From positions 368,001-432,000 of the forward strand of contig NZ_CP059322.2 of the NCBI RefSeq assembly GCF_013694245.2: a DNA stretch of 64,000 nucleotides, given 5' to 3'. The position numbers were made by a program, and so were the translations under genes. Origin of the DNA: Micromonospora ferruginea. GTDB lineage: Bacteria; Actinomycetota; Actinomycetes; Mycobacteriales; Micromonosporaceae. Positions 24,507-33,060 of the stretch are shown piece by piece. The notes below the pieces were generated by a model. It saw only the letters and a list, made by a program, of their open reading frames with translations, ran no database searches and was not told the origin of the DNA. Within the stretch, counting starts at the first letter, position 1, and each line of letters starts with the position of its first letter.

Positions 24507-27500
24507 GTGCTGGTCATCCACGGGCTGTGGCTGCCCGGCGCCGGGCTCGCCCTGTGGGCCGAGAACGGCACGCTGCCCGCCCGCGCGCCGCGCCGGCCCG
24601 GCCGCGCCCCCCGGGAACGGCCGCACCCGTTCGCCGCCGACCACGCCGCGCTGGCCGCCGCGCTCGGCCCGACCCCGGGCCAGCCGGTCTCCGTGCTGCT
24701 CGGGCTGCCCACCCGGGCCGGTTCGCCGCTGGACTCGCCGGAGCTGGTCCGGGCCACCGTCGAGGAGCCGGTCCGCGGTCCGGTCACCCGCGCCGGCTGG
24801 CGGGTCCCGGCCCTGGCGTACCCGCCGGACGACGCGTACGCGCTGCTGCGTGCCGCCCCGCCGGACCCGGTCGGGGCGAGCCTGCGGCACCTCGCCGAGC
24901 TGGCCGACTTCGCCGCCGACCTGGTCGCGCGCGGGCGCCTCCTCCCCACGCTGCGCGTTAAGGAGGGGCCCCCGCTTAACGCCTCCGGTATAGGAGGGGC
25001 CCCTTCTTATCACCCCGCTCCCGCCGGGCGAGGGCTGCGGGCGGTGGACGGGTCGGACGTGGCGACCGGGCGGGCGCTCTGGCAACCGTTGCTCACCGGC
25101 ACCGACGCGGCCTGGGCCCGGGACCTGGCGTCGGCCCTGCCCCCGGCGGCCCGCGCCGCGCGGGAGTGGGCGCCGGCTCCCACGGGTGCACCTGTGGTCG
25201 CCCGGACGGACGTCGGGCCGGGGGACCTCGTGGCGGACGCGCTTGACGCGCTGGTCGACGCCGCCGCCCGGGTGGCCCTCGCCGACACCCGGCTGCACCG
25301 GGGGATGCGTCCCGGCGGTCCGGTGCCGCGCTGGCTGGCCGCGCTCACCGGCCCGGACCGGACCTTCCCCGCCGAGCCGACCGCGCTGGCGACGCTGCGC
25401 ACCGAACTGGACGCCTGGCAGCGCGACGCGGCCGGCGGCGCGGTACGGGCCACGTTCCGCCTGGTCGAACCGCCCGTCGACCCGGTCGCCGAGCTGGTCG
25501 AGGGGGGCGCCTGGCGGGTGGAGTTCGGTCTGCACCCGGCCGACGAGCCGGGGCTGGTGGTCGACGCCGGGCACATCTGGCAGCGGCCCGCCCCCGCGCT
25601 CGCCGCCCGGGGCGTGGACCCGCAGGAGACGCTGCTGGCGGAGCTGGGCCGGGCCAGCCGGCTCTGGCCGGAGGTGGACGCGGCCCTGCGTACCGCCGCC
25701 CCGGAGGGGATGGAGCTGGACGCCGACGGCGCGCACCGGTTCCTGCGCGAGGGCGCGCCGGTGCTGCACGCGGCCGGCTTCGGCGTGCTGCTGCCGTCCT
25801 GGTGGCGGCGGTCCTCGTCCCGGCTGGGGGCGAGGCTGCGCGCCCGCAGCCGCACCGCGCCGGGGGCGGTCGCCACCACGGCCGGTGGGCTGGGGCTGGA
25901 CGCGCTCGTCGACTACCGCTGGGAGGTGGCGCTCGGCGACCAGCCGCTGACCGCCGAGGAGTTGGCCGCGCTGGCCGACCTGAAGTCGCCGCTGGTGCGG
26001 CTGCGCGGCCGGTGGGTCGAGCTGGACCCGCAGCGGCTGGAGGCCGGGTTGCGGCTGCTGCGCTCCTCGGGCGAGCTGACCGTGGCCGACCTGCTGCGGA
26101 TGGGGCTCTCCGGCGAGGAACGCGGCGGCGAGCTGCCGGTGCTGGACGTGGTCGCCGACGGGGCGCTCGGCGCGCTGCTGACCGGCGAGGCGGAGCGGCG
26201 GCTCACCCCCGCCGACCCGCCGCCGGGTTTCGTCGGGACGCTGCGGCCCTACCAGCGGCGGGGGCTGGCCTGGCTGGCGTTCCTCCAGTCGCTCGGGCTG
26301 GGCGGGATCCTCGCCGACGACATGGGGCTGGGCAAGACCGTGCAACTGCTCGCGCTGCTCGCCGGTGACCCGCCGGACGCCGGCCCCACGCTGCTGGTCT
26401 GTCCGATGTCGCTGGTCGGCAACTGGCAGCGGGAGGCCGGCACGTTCGCGCCGGACCTGCGCGTACACGTGCATCACGGCGCCGAGCGCGCCCGGGGGGA
26501 TGAGTTCGCCGCGGCCGTGCGGGCGGCGGACCTGGTGGTGACCACCTACTCGGTGGCCGCCCGCGACGCGTTCGAGCTGGCCGGCGTCGACTGGCACCGG
26601 GTGGTGGTGGACGAGGCGCAGGCGATCAAGAACGCCGCGACCAGGCAGGCCGAGGCGATCCGGTCGCTGCCCGCGCGACACCGGGTCGCGGTCACCGGTA
26701 CGCCGGTGGAGAACCGCCTCGCCGACCTCTGGTCGATCATGCAGTTCGCCAACCCGGGGCTGCTCGGCCCGGCCGCGGTGTTCCGCAAGCGGTTCGCCGA
26801 GCCGATCGAGCGCCACGGCGACGCCGAGGTGGCCGAGCGGCTGCGCCGGATCACCGGCCCGTTCGTGCTGCGCCGGCTCAAGACCGACCCGACGATCATC
26901 ACCGACCTGCCGGAGAAGCTGGAGATGGAGGTGCTCTGCAACCTCACCGCCGAGCAGGCCGCCCTCTACCGGGCGGTGGTCGACGACATGATGTCGAAGA
27001 TCGAGTCCAGCGACGGGATCGAACGCCGAGGGCTGGTGCTGGCCACCATGACCCGGCTCAAGCAGGTCTGCAACCACCCCGCCCAACTGCTGCACGACGG
27101 CTCCGCCCTGGCCGGCCGCTCGGGCAAGCTGGAACGCCTCGACGAGATCGTCGACGAGGTGCTCGCGGCGGGGGAGAAGGCGCTGCTCTTCACCCAGTAC
27201 GCCGAGTTCGGCGGGATGCTGCGCGGGCACCTGTCGGCGCGTACCGGTCGGGAGGTGCTGCTGTTGCACGGCGGCGTCGGCAAGGCCGACCGGGACGCCA
27301 TGGTGGCCCGGTTCCAGACCCCCGACGGCCCGCCGCTGTTCGTGCTGTCGCTCAAGGCCGGCGGCACCGGACTCACCCTGACCGCGGCCAACCATGTCGT
27401 GCACGTGGACCGGTGGTGGAACCCGGCCGTCGAGGACCAGGCCACCGACCGGGCGTTCCGCATCGGCCAGCGCCGGCGGGTGCAGGTACGCAAGTTCGTC

Positions 27501-27659
27501 TGCGCCGGCACCGTGGAGGAGAAGGTGGCCGCGATGATCGCCGACAAGCGGAGCCTGGCCCGGTCGGTGGTGGGCAGCGGGGAACAGTGGGTGACCGAGC
27601 TGTCCACCGACACGCTGCGGGAGCTGTTCACGCTGGAGGCCGGGGCGGTGGTCGAGTGA
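24507..27659 (+). CDS. SNF2-family DEAD/DEAH helicase with internal palindromic repeat
   Basis: The 1050-residue protein starts VLVIHGLWLPGAGLALW (GTG 24507, GAGGGGGAA upstream). A SNF2-associated N-terminal region covers about 1-560. The motor follows: Walker A ILADDMGLGKTVQLLALLA (about 603), VVVDEAQAIKN (motif II as DEAQ), VTGTPVENRLADLW (motif III) and the C-terminal helicase LSLKAGGTGLTLTAANHVV and DQATDRAFRIGQRRRVQVRK. It belongs to the HepA/RapA-like bacterial SNF2 group and should translocate on DNA or nucleoprotein. Residues about 150-169 come from a GGGGCCCC repeat in the N-terminal region. It is coupled by GTGA overlap to a SWIM protein. Confidence 0.95.
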   Translation: MLVIHGLWLPGAGLALWAENGTLPARAPRRPGRAPRERPHPFAADHAALAAALGPTPGQPVSVLLGLPTRAGSPLDSPELVRATVEEPVRGPVTRAGWRVPALAYPPDDAYALLRAAPPDPVGASLRHLAELADFAADLVARGRLLPTLRVKEGPPLNASGIGGAPSYHPAPAGRGLRAVDGSDVATGRALWQPLLTGTDAAWARDLASALPPAARAAREWAPAPTGAPVVARTDVGPGDLVADALDALVDAAARVALADTRLHRGMRPGGPVPRWLAALTGPDRTFPAEPTALATLRTELDAWQRDAAGGAVRATFRLVEPPVDPVAELVEGGAWRVEFGLHPADEPGLVVDAGHIWQRPAPALAARGVDPQETLLAELGRASRLWPEVDAALRTAAPEGMELDADGAHRFLREGAPVLHAAGFGVLLPSWWRRSSSRLGARLRARSRTAPGAVATTAGGLGLDALVDYRWEVALGDQPLTAEELAALADLKSPLVRLRGRWVELDPQRLEAGLRLLRSSGELTVADLLRMGLSGEERGGELPVLDVVADGALGALLTGEAERRLTPADPPPGFVGTLRPYQRRGLAWLAFLQSLGLGGILADDMGLGKTVQLLALLAGDPPDAGPTLLVCPMSLVGNWQREAGTFAPDLRVHVHHGAERARGDEFAAAVRAADLVVTTYSVAARDAFELAGVDWHRVVVDEAQAIKNAATRQAEAIRSLPARHRVAVTGTPVENRLADLWSIMQFANPGLLGPAAVFRKRFAEPIERHGDAEVAERLRRITGPFVLRRLKTDPTIITDLPEKLEMEVLCNLTAEQAALYRAVVDDMMSKIESSDGIERRGLVLATMTRLKQVCNHPAQLLHDGSALAGRSGKLERLDEIVDEVLAAGEKALLFTQYAEFGGMLRGHLSARTGREVLLLHGGVGKADRDAMVARFQTPDGPPLFVLSLKAGGTGLTLTAANHVVHVDRWWNPAVEDQATDRAFRIGQRRRVQVRKFVCAGTVEEKVAAMIADKRSLARSVVGSGEQWVTELSTDTLRELFTLEAGAVVE
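24955..25012. repeat. GGGGCCCC/TTAACG palindromic repeat, copy 2 (inside the helicase gene)
   Basis: The sequence carries TTAAGGAGGGGCCCCCGCTTA, the spacer AACGCCTCCGGTATAG and a second GGGGCCCCTTCTTA block, matching the other copies. It lies within the SNF2 coding region and keeps the frame, coding roughly for VKEGPPLNASGIGGAPSY. Confidence 0.85.
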
Positions 27660-28807
27660 GCCCGAGCTTCGACGACTACGGGCCGCCGCGCCGGGTCGAG
27701 GGTGGGTTGCGGGCCCGCAGCACCAGGGGCGCGATCGGGCGGTCCTGGTGGTCCCGGCGCTTCCTGGAGGTGCTGGAGTCGTTCGCGCTCGGCTCCCGGC
27801 TCACCCGGGGCCGGGCGTACGCGCGCCGGGGCCAGGTGCTCCGGCTGGACGTCTCACCCGGCGTGGTCACCGCCGAGGTGCAGGGCTCCCGGCCGGATCC
27901 GTACCCGGTGCGGATCGGGCTGGCCGCGTACCCGGAGGAGGTATGGCGGCGGATCGAGGCGGAGCTGGCCGGGCAGGCGTTCTTCAGCGCCCGGCTGCTC
28001 GCCGGCGACCTGCCGGCGGAGTTGGAGGAGCTGTTCGCCGCGGCGGGCGCGCCGCTGTTCCCCGCCGAGGTCGGCGAGTTGGCGCAGCGGTGCGGCTGTC
28101 CCGACTTCGCGGTGCCCTGCAAGCACCTGGCGGCCACGTTCTACCTGCTCGCCGAGGCGTTCGACGCCGACCCGTTCCGGTTGCTGCACTGGCGCGGCCG
28201 GTCCCGGGCCGACCTGCTCGACCGGTTGCGCACGCTGCGCGGCGCCCGCTCCGACGGCACCGCGGCGGGTCCTGCCGCCGTCAGACCGGGCAGCGCTGGG
28301 CCGGGCGTTGCCGGGCCGGGTGGCGCTGGATCGGGCGGTGCTGGATCGGGCGGTGCTGGATCGGGCGGTGCTGGGCCGGGCGGTACCGGATCGGGTGGTG
28401 CTGGATCGGGCGGTGCTGGGCCGGGCGGCGCCGGATCGGGCAGTGCTGGATCGGGCGGTGTTGGGCCTGGCGATCTGGGACCGGGTGGTGCGGCGAGCCG
28501 GGCCGTGCCGAGCGGCGGGGCGCTACCGGCGGCCGAGGCTGATGGGGACGCCGCGCCGCTCGGGCCGGTGGTCGGTGCCGGGCGCGTGCTGACCGGGTTG
28601 CCGGCGCCCGCGCCGGAGGAGGAGCTGGACCGGTTCTGGCTCCCGCCGGTGGCGCTGCCCGACCGACCGCCCACCCTGGACACCGGCCCGGAGCTGCTGC
28701 TGCGGCAGCTCGGTCCGCCCGGGGCCGAGATCGGTGGCCCCGGCCTGGCCGAACGCCTGCGCCGCGCGTACCGCGCGTTTGGCCGCGGCGACGCACCGGA
28801 CGGTTAA
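27656..28807 (+). CDS. SWIM zinc finger protein, partner of the SNF2 helicase
   Basis: The 383-residue protein starts at GTG 27656, overlapping the helicase stop (GTGA). It opens VSPSFDDYGPPRRVEGGLRA, has a basic WWSRRFLEVLE segment, and carries a SWIM motif CGCPDFAVPCKHLAATFYLL (CxC...CxH, about residue 141) that binds zinc and probably DNA or protein. About 65 residues (from about 215) are a Gly-Ala-Ser linker from a 15-bp repeat, followed by the C-terminal domain (PAPEEELDRFWLPPVALPD). SNF2-SWIM pairs are conserved neighbours in actinobacteria, so they likely work on the same nucleoprotein substrate. The TAA stop comes from repeat copy 3. Confidence 0.88.
   Translation: MSPSFDDYGPPRRVEGGLRARSTRGAIGRSWWSRRFLEVLESFALGSRLTRGRAYARRGQVLRLDVSPGVVTAEVQGSRPDPYPVRIGLAAYPEEVWRRIEAELAGQAFFSARLLAGDLPAELEELFAAAGAPLFPAEVGELAQRCGCPDFAVPCKHLAATFYLLAEAFDADPFRLLHWRGRSRADLLDRLRTLRGARSDGTAAGPAAVRPGSAGPGVAGPGGAGSGGAGSGGAGSGGAGPGGTGSGGAGSGGAGPGGAGSGSAGSGGVGPGDLGPGGAASRAVPSGGALPAAEADGDAAPLGPVVGAGRVLTGLPAPAPEEELDRFWLPPVALPDRPPTLDTGPELLLRQLGPPGAEIGGPGLAERLRRAYRAFGRGDAPDG
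28313..28500 (+). repeat. 15-bp tandem repeat coding for GGAGS/GGAGP linker
   Basis: About a dozen diverged units of the type GCTGGATCGGGCGGT follow each other in frame within the SWIM gene and encode a flexible Gly/Ala/Ser/Pro chain. Such arrays change copy number easily. Confidence 0.8.
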
Positions 28808-28856
28808 GCGGGGGCCCCGCCTCTACCGGAGGCGTTAAGAAGGGGCCCCTCCTTAC
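28803..28856. repeat. GGGGCCCC/TTAACG palindromic repeat, copy 3
   Basis: GGTTAAGCGGGGGCCCCGCC, spacer TCTACCGGAGGCGTTAAG, then AAGGGGCCCCTCCTTAC. It supplies the TAA stop of the SWIM gene (28805-28807) and ends 3 bp before the convergent DUF3040 stop, filling the junction. Confidence 0.88.
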
Positions 28857-28858
28857 GG

Positions 28859-29116
28859 TCACAGGAGGCGGCGGCGGAAGCGCCACATCACGGCGGCGTT
28901 GGCGACCAGCACCATGGCGCAGATCGCCCCGGCCAACCGCCCGGCCAGCACGGTCATCGCCGGCAGCGAGGCCCAGAGCACGATGGTCATCAGCATCATG
29001 TACCGGCCCCGGCGGCCCTTGATCCGGCTGTTCAGCCGGGCCACGAACCGCGGGTCGCTCTCCCGTAGCTGGCGGGTGATCTGTTCGAACCTGCGCTGAT
29101 CCTCTTGGCTGAGCAT
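28859..29116 (-). CDS. DUF3040 family membrane protein
   Basis: The 85-residue protein has the DUF3040 pattern: LSQEDQRRFEQITRQLRESD at the N-terminus, then two hydrophobic helices (about 40-57 and 61-78) and a basic C-terminus FRRRLL. These small double-helix proteins are almost restricted to actinobacteria, sit in the cytoplasmic membrane, and have no assigned function. The ATG at 29116 begins MLSQEDQ. Between it and the next gene at 29570 is a 453-bp non-coding region. Confidence 0.83.
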   Translation of the reverse strand: MLSQEDQRRFEQITRQLRESDPRFVARLNSRIKGRRGRYMMLMTIVLWASLPAMTVLAGRLAGAICAMVLVANAAVMWRFRRRLL

Positions 29117-29569
29117 GGCGATGCCTTCCCCTCACGGCTTCAGCGGTTCGGCGGCATACCCGGATCTCAGGGGGGTCACGCGCCGCTGCTGCTGCTTGTT
29201 TCGCCGGGGTCGGGCAGGCCGGCACGCACCGGTCGGGCACCTCAGCTCAGGCTTATCCGTACCTTAAGTTTCCCTGTTGTCGTGAACGGGTCCGCGGGCG
29301 CCCCGGCGGGCCGAAACCTCGCGTACGGGCCGTCCACGCCCGGGTCGGCCCTGCTCCGGACGGGGGTGGGCCGGGCACGTGGCGACCGGTGCCCGGCGCT
29401 GGGCATGAGCACCGTCTTAAGTGCCCGTGGTGGCGCTTCCGGCCCGCCTTGAGCTGCCGGGAAGGGCTGGCTACTTTCCCGTAGCAACTCTCCGGCAACC
29501 GTCGCCGCCCCTGCAACCCAACCCCCGGGTGGCAGGCGTGCCGGCGCTCGAAGAAAACGGGATAGGTAC
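29117..29569. other. Long non-coding region, probable structured leader of the DUF1800 operon
   Basis: No credible reading frame is present in these 453 bp. The half near 29117 must contain the DUF3040 promoter. Towards the operon, the RNA can form CCGGGCAC (29371-29378) with GTGCCCGG (29389-29396), and a nested pair GCCGG/CCGGC (29456-29460 with 29492-29496) enclosing GCTAC/GTAGC (29470-29474 with 29481-29485), followed by the sequence CAACC. TTAAGT occurs at 29264 and 29418. No known riboswitch class fits convincingly. Confidence 0.5.
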
Positions 29570-31672
29570 ATGGCCGACCTGAACGTGCCACCGCGTCGAC
29601 CCCGGGACGACCGCGGCTGGGACGGATACCAGCACCCCCACCCGGACGGGTACCGCGACCTGGACTCCGCCGCCGCAGCACCGTACGCCGGCGGGTACCC
29701 CGCGCCGACGTCCCAGCCCGCCCCGGGACCGCAGTGGGTCGGCCCGAACGGTTTCGCCCCCGCCGGCCCTGCGGCCCAGGGCGGGTACGCCCAGCCGGGC
29801 GGCGGTTACGGCGCGCAGGGCGGCTACGGCCAGCCCGCTGGCGGGTACCCGCCGCCGGCCGGGCCGGGACTGCCCACCCTGGACGACGACTCCGACGACG
29901 CCCCGAACCGTGGCCGGCGCCGCGCGCTCGCCACGCTCGGCGGCGCGGCGGTGGTCGCCGGCGGCGCGGCGTTCGCCCTGTCCCCGCAGCTTCGTGGCCT
30001 GTTCTCCGACGGCCCGGAGGCCGGTGACGCCACCGGCACGGTGACCACCGACGGCACCCAGGCCCGGCCGAGTGGCCAGCAGCCCAGCACGGTGCGGACC
30101 TACACCGAGCAGAACGAGAGCTACATGGGCTCGCGGGCCGGCGCGGCGCTCAAGCGCAACGCCCCGGCCGGCGGCCGGCTCTTCGGCAGCCCGGCGGCCG
30201 CGGCGGCGGCGACCGAGGTGACCGTGAAGACGGTGCTGTCCAAGGACCCGATCACCCACCTGGCCCGCCGCGCCACGTTCGGCCCGACGCCGAAGCTGCT
30301 CGCCGACATCAAGCGGCTCGGCATCGACGACTGGCTGCGCCAGCAGCTCGAGCCGGAGAAGATCGCGCCGACCAAGGGCGAGCTGAAGCTGGCCGACCTG
30401 CCGTCGCTCAAGCTCAGCCCGACCCAGCTCCGCGACCAGCGGGACCAGCTCAACGAGCGCGGCGTCGACCCGGCCCGGGAGACGGTGGACGCCACCATCG
30501 CCCGGCAGATCTGGTCCGACCGCCAGCTCTTCGAGGTGATGGTCGACTTCTGGAACGACTTCCTGCACGTGGCGGCCGACTTCGACGGCGGCGAGACCTA
30601 CCGCAACGCGTTCGACCGGGACGTCGTCCGCAAGCACGCGCTGGGCAGCTACCCGGACATGCTGGTCGCCGCGAACAAGCACCCGGCGCTGCTGCTCTAC
30701 CTGAACCAGGTCGACTCGCGCAAGGACGCGATCAACGAGAACCTGGCCCGGGAGAACCTGGAGCTCTACTCGGTCGGCGTCGACGGCGGCTACACCGAGA
30801 AGGACGTGCGGCAGGCCGCCATGCTGCAGACCGGCCGGGGCGTCGCGGACGGCAAGTACATGTTCTTCGGCGACCGGCACTACGTCGGCAAGGTGAAGAT
30901 CCTCGGGTTCACCCACGCCAACAACTCGAACGACCCCAAGGTCGCCGACAAGGTGATCGACTCCTACATCCGCTACATCGCGCTGCACCCGTCCACCGCG
31001 AAGTACGTGGCGCAGAACCTGGCCACCCGGTTCGTCTCCGACACCCCGCCGAAGTCGATCGTGGACCGGCTGGCGAAGGCGTACACCACCAACAAGGGCA
31101 ACATCCGCCCGGTGCTGGCGACGCTGTTCAGCTCCTCGGAGTTCTGGGCCTCGGTCGGTCAGAAGGTGCGCCGCCCGATGGAGTACCTGGTGGCCACGTA
31201 CCGGTCGCTCGGTGTCGGGCCGGACGCGACCGCCGGGTTCGACGGCGACAAGCGGCGCACGCCGTTCGCCCAGGGCCTGCGGCAGGTCCAGGACAAGATG
31301 CGCGAGCTGGGCCAGTACCCGATGGGCAAGCCCACCCCGGACGGCTACGCCGACGTCTACCTGGCGTGGACCTCGGCCGGCACCATGGTCGACGGCTGGA
31401 ACGAGGCCGGCGAGCTGCTCGGCGGCTGGCGCAAGCAGTTCACCTACGTCAAGCCGGAGAAGCTGGTGGCGAAGCCGCCGACGACCGCCGGGGCGTACGT
31501 GGACGCGCTGGCGGTGAAGCTGGTGCACCAGAAGCTCAGCGCCAAGGAGAAGAAGCTCGTGCTCGCCGTGGCCGGGGTGTCCGAGGGCGCCAAGGTCGAC
31601 GCCACCTTCAACGGGGCCATCGCCGCGGTCGCGCGGACGATCCTCGCGTCCCCCCAGCACCACCTCCGGTGA
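29570..31672 (+). CDS. DUF1800 domain-containing exported protein
   Basis: The 700-residue protein has a Pro/Gly/Tyr-rich N-terminus (about 1-110), a Tat-like segment NRGRRRALATLGGAAVVAGG (about 110-130), a variable linker, and a DUF1800 domain from about residue 230 (THLARRATFGPTPKLLADIK; later FWNDFLHVAAD, ENLARENLELYSVGVDGGYT and EFWASVGQKVRRPMEYLVAT). DUF1800 proteins nearly always sit beside DUF1501 proteins, as here; their role is unknown. The twin-arginine signal implies export in folded form, perhaps with a cofactor. First gene of a five-gene operon. ATG at 29570, with GGGATAGG upstream. Confidence 0.85.
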   Translation: MADLNVPPRRPRDDRGWDGYQHPHPDGYRDLDSAAAAPYAGGYPAPTSQPAPGPQWVGPNGFAPAGPAAQGGYAQPGGGYGAQGGYGQPAGGYPPPAGPGLPTLDDDSDDAPNRGRRRALATLGGAAVVAGGAAFALSPQLRGLFSDGPEAGDATGTVTTDGTQARPSGQQPSTVRTYTEQNESYMGSRAGAALKRNAPAGGRLFGSPAAAAAATEVTVKTVLSKDPITHLARRATFGPTPKLLADIKRLGIDDWLRQQLEPEKIAPTKGELKLADLPSLKLSPTQLRDQRDQLNERGVDPARETVDATIARQIWSDRQLFEVMVDFWNDFLHVAADFDGGETYRNAFDRDVVRKHALGSYPDMLVAANKHPALLLYLNQVDSRKDAINENLARENLELYSVGVDGGYTEKDVRQAAMLQTGRGVADGKYMFFGDRHYVGKVKILGFTHANNSNDPKVADKVIDSYIRYIALHPSTAKYVAQNLATRFVSDTPPKSIVDRLAKAYTTNKGNIRPVLATLFSSSEFWASVGQKVRRPMEYLVATYRSLGVGPDATAGFDGDKRRTPFAQGLRQVQDKMRELGQYPMGKPTPDGYADVYLAWTSAGTMVDGWNEAGELLGGWRKQFTYVKPEKLVAKPPTTAGAYVDALAVKLVHQKLSAKEKKLVLAVAGVSEGAKVDATFNGAIAAVARTILASPQHHLR

Positions 31673-31680
31673 GGCATTCG

Positions 31681-33060
31681 ATGGAGATGACCGTGAACCC
31701 GTACCCCCTGCACCCCGAATGCCCCGACGTGCGGCGGCTGGCCGACAACCCGGCCGAGGCGCTGCTGCGCGCGGAGGCGGACATCGTCGCGGCCGAGAAC
31801 GCGGCCGAGGCGGACCGGTACCGCCGGCTGGAGGAGGTCGAGGAGGCCCAGCAGGACGGCCGGGGCGTCACCCGGCGTACCTTCGTCGCCGGCGCCGCGG
31901 CCACCGCGACGGCGCTGGCCACCGCGCAGTTCGTCACCACGTCGGCGTCGTTCGCCGCGACCAAGACCGGCACCCTGATCCACGTCTTCCTCTACGGCGG
32001 GCTGGACGGGCTGAGCCTGGTCGCGCCGGCCAACGACGCGGTGCTCAGCAAGGCGCGCCCGGACCTGCTGCTCGGCAACGACTCGCTGGCCCTGGATCGC
32101 GGCTTCAGGCTGACCAGCGCGTTCGCGCCGCTGGAGAAGTTCCTCAAGGCCGGGCAGCTCGGCTTCGTGCCGGCGGTGTCCGACCCGCGGCTGTCCCGCA
32201 GCCACTTCCAGGCCGCCGACGCCTGCAACCTGGGCGGCCTGCCCGGTGAGACCGGAGGTCGGGGCTGGCTGGACAGCCTGGTCGACACGCTGGGCAAGGG
32301 CACCGCGTTCCGCAGCGTGGGCATCGGCAGCACGCTGCCCCGCTCGCTGGTCGGCGTGAACGGCGCGCTCGCGCTCAACAGCGTCGGCGAGCTGCGGCTC
32401 AACGGCGACGACAAGTACCGCGCGGCCACCGAGAAGGCGATCCGCGGCCTGTTCACCGGGATCAACCACCCGGTGGAGGACGCGGTCATCGAGGGCATGG
32501 GTGCGCTGGCCACCGCGCAGAAGCTCGCCGCCAAGCCGTACGCGGCCGCGGCCGGCGTCAAGTACGAGGGCGTCGGATACTCGTTCCAGCAGCTCGCCCA
32601 GCTCATCAAGGGCGGGGCGAACGTGCGGGTGGCGACCGTCGGCATGGGTGGCTACGACACCCACGAGAACCAGGGCACCAGCGAGGGCGGCCAGCTCTGG
32701 CGGCGGCTCAACGAGCTGGCCAACGCGCTGGCGGCGTTCTTCACCGACCTGGGCGACAAGGCCGCGGACGTGACCGTGATGGTGTCCAGCGAGTTCGGGC
32801 GGCGGGTCGCCTCGAACAGCGGCGGCACCGACCACGGGCACGGCGGCGTGGTCACCGTGCTGTCCGGGCGCAAGCTCGCCGGCTCGCTGCTCGGCACCTG
32901 GAACGGGCTGGGCAAGCTGGACAGCGGCGACGTGCCGGAGTACAACAACATGTTCAACGTCTACGGGTCGGTGGCCCAGGGCCGCTTCGGTCTGACGGCC
33001 GCCCAGGTGGACAAGGTCTTCCCGAGGCAGAAGTTCACCCCGATCAAGATGTACGCGTGA
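31681..33060 (+). CDS. DUF1501 domain-containing Tat-exported protein
   Basis: The 459-residue protein has a Tat signal TRRTFVAGAAATATALATAQ at about residues 64-83, placed after an unusual acidic N-terminal extension, then a DUF1501 domain (alkaline-phosphatase/sulfatase-like superfamily): TLIHVFLYGGLDGLSLVAP, SRSHFQAAD, VMVSSEFGRRVASNSGGTDHG. Residues of the metal site (Asp in GGLDG, His in SRSH, DHG) are present, so hydrolase activity on a sulfated or phosphorylated compound is possible but unproven. It starts 8 bp after the DUF1800 gene and its stop overlaps the next gene (GTGA). Confidence 0.85.
   Translation: MEMTVNPYPLHPECPDVRRLADNPAEALLRAEADIVAAENAAEADRYRRLEEVEEAQQDGRGVTRRTFVAGAAATATALATAQFVTTSASFAATKTGTLIHVFLYGGLDGLSLVAPANDAVLSKARPDLLLGNDSLALDRGFRLTSAFAPLEKFLKAGQLGFVPAVSDPRLSRSHFQAADACNLGGLPGETGGRGWLDSLVDTLGKGTAFRSVGIGSTLPRSLVGVNGALALNSVGELRLNGDDKYRAATEKAIRGLFTGINHPVEDAVIEGMGALATAQKLAAKPYAAAAGVKYEGVGYSFQQLAQLIKGGANVRVATVGMGGYDTHENQGTSEGGQLWRRLNELANALAAFFTDLGDKAADVTVMVSSEFGRRVASNSGGTDHGHGGVVTVLSGRKLAGSLLGTWNGLGKLDSGDVPEYNNMFNVYGSVAQGRFGLTAAQVDKVFPRQKFTPIKMYA

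Noticed and set aside
24471..27404. Long open frame (977 residues) on the minus strand
   Set aside because: It is the antisense shadow of the SNF2 helicase gene; composition is His/Arg/Gly/Pro-rich with no domain motifs, while the plus strand has all helicase motifs.
28313..28500. CRISPR-like array
   Set aside because: The 15-bp units are contiguous, diverged and in frame in a gene; there are no spacers of 30-40 bp and no cas genes.
29371..29569. Known riboswitch (SAM, c-di-GMP GEMM, ydaO/c-di-AMP, cobalamin) before the DUF1800 gene
   Set aside because: The segment CCGGCAACC recalls SAM-type cores, but the partner helices and other conserved boxes are absent; GEMM and ydaO signatures are also missing.
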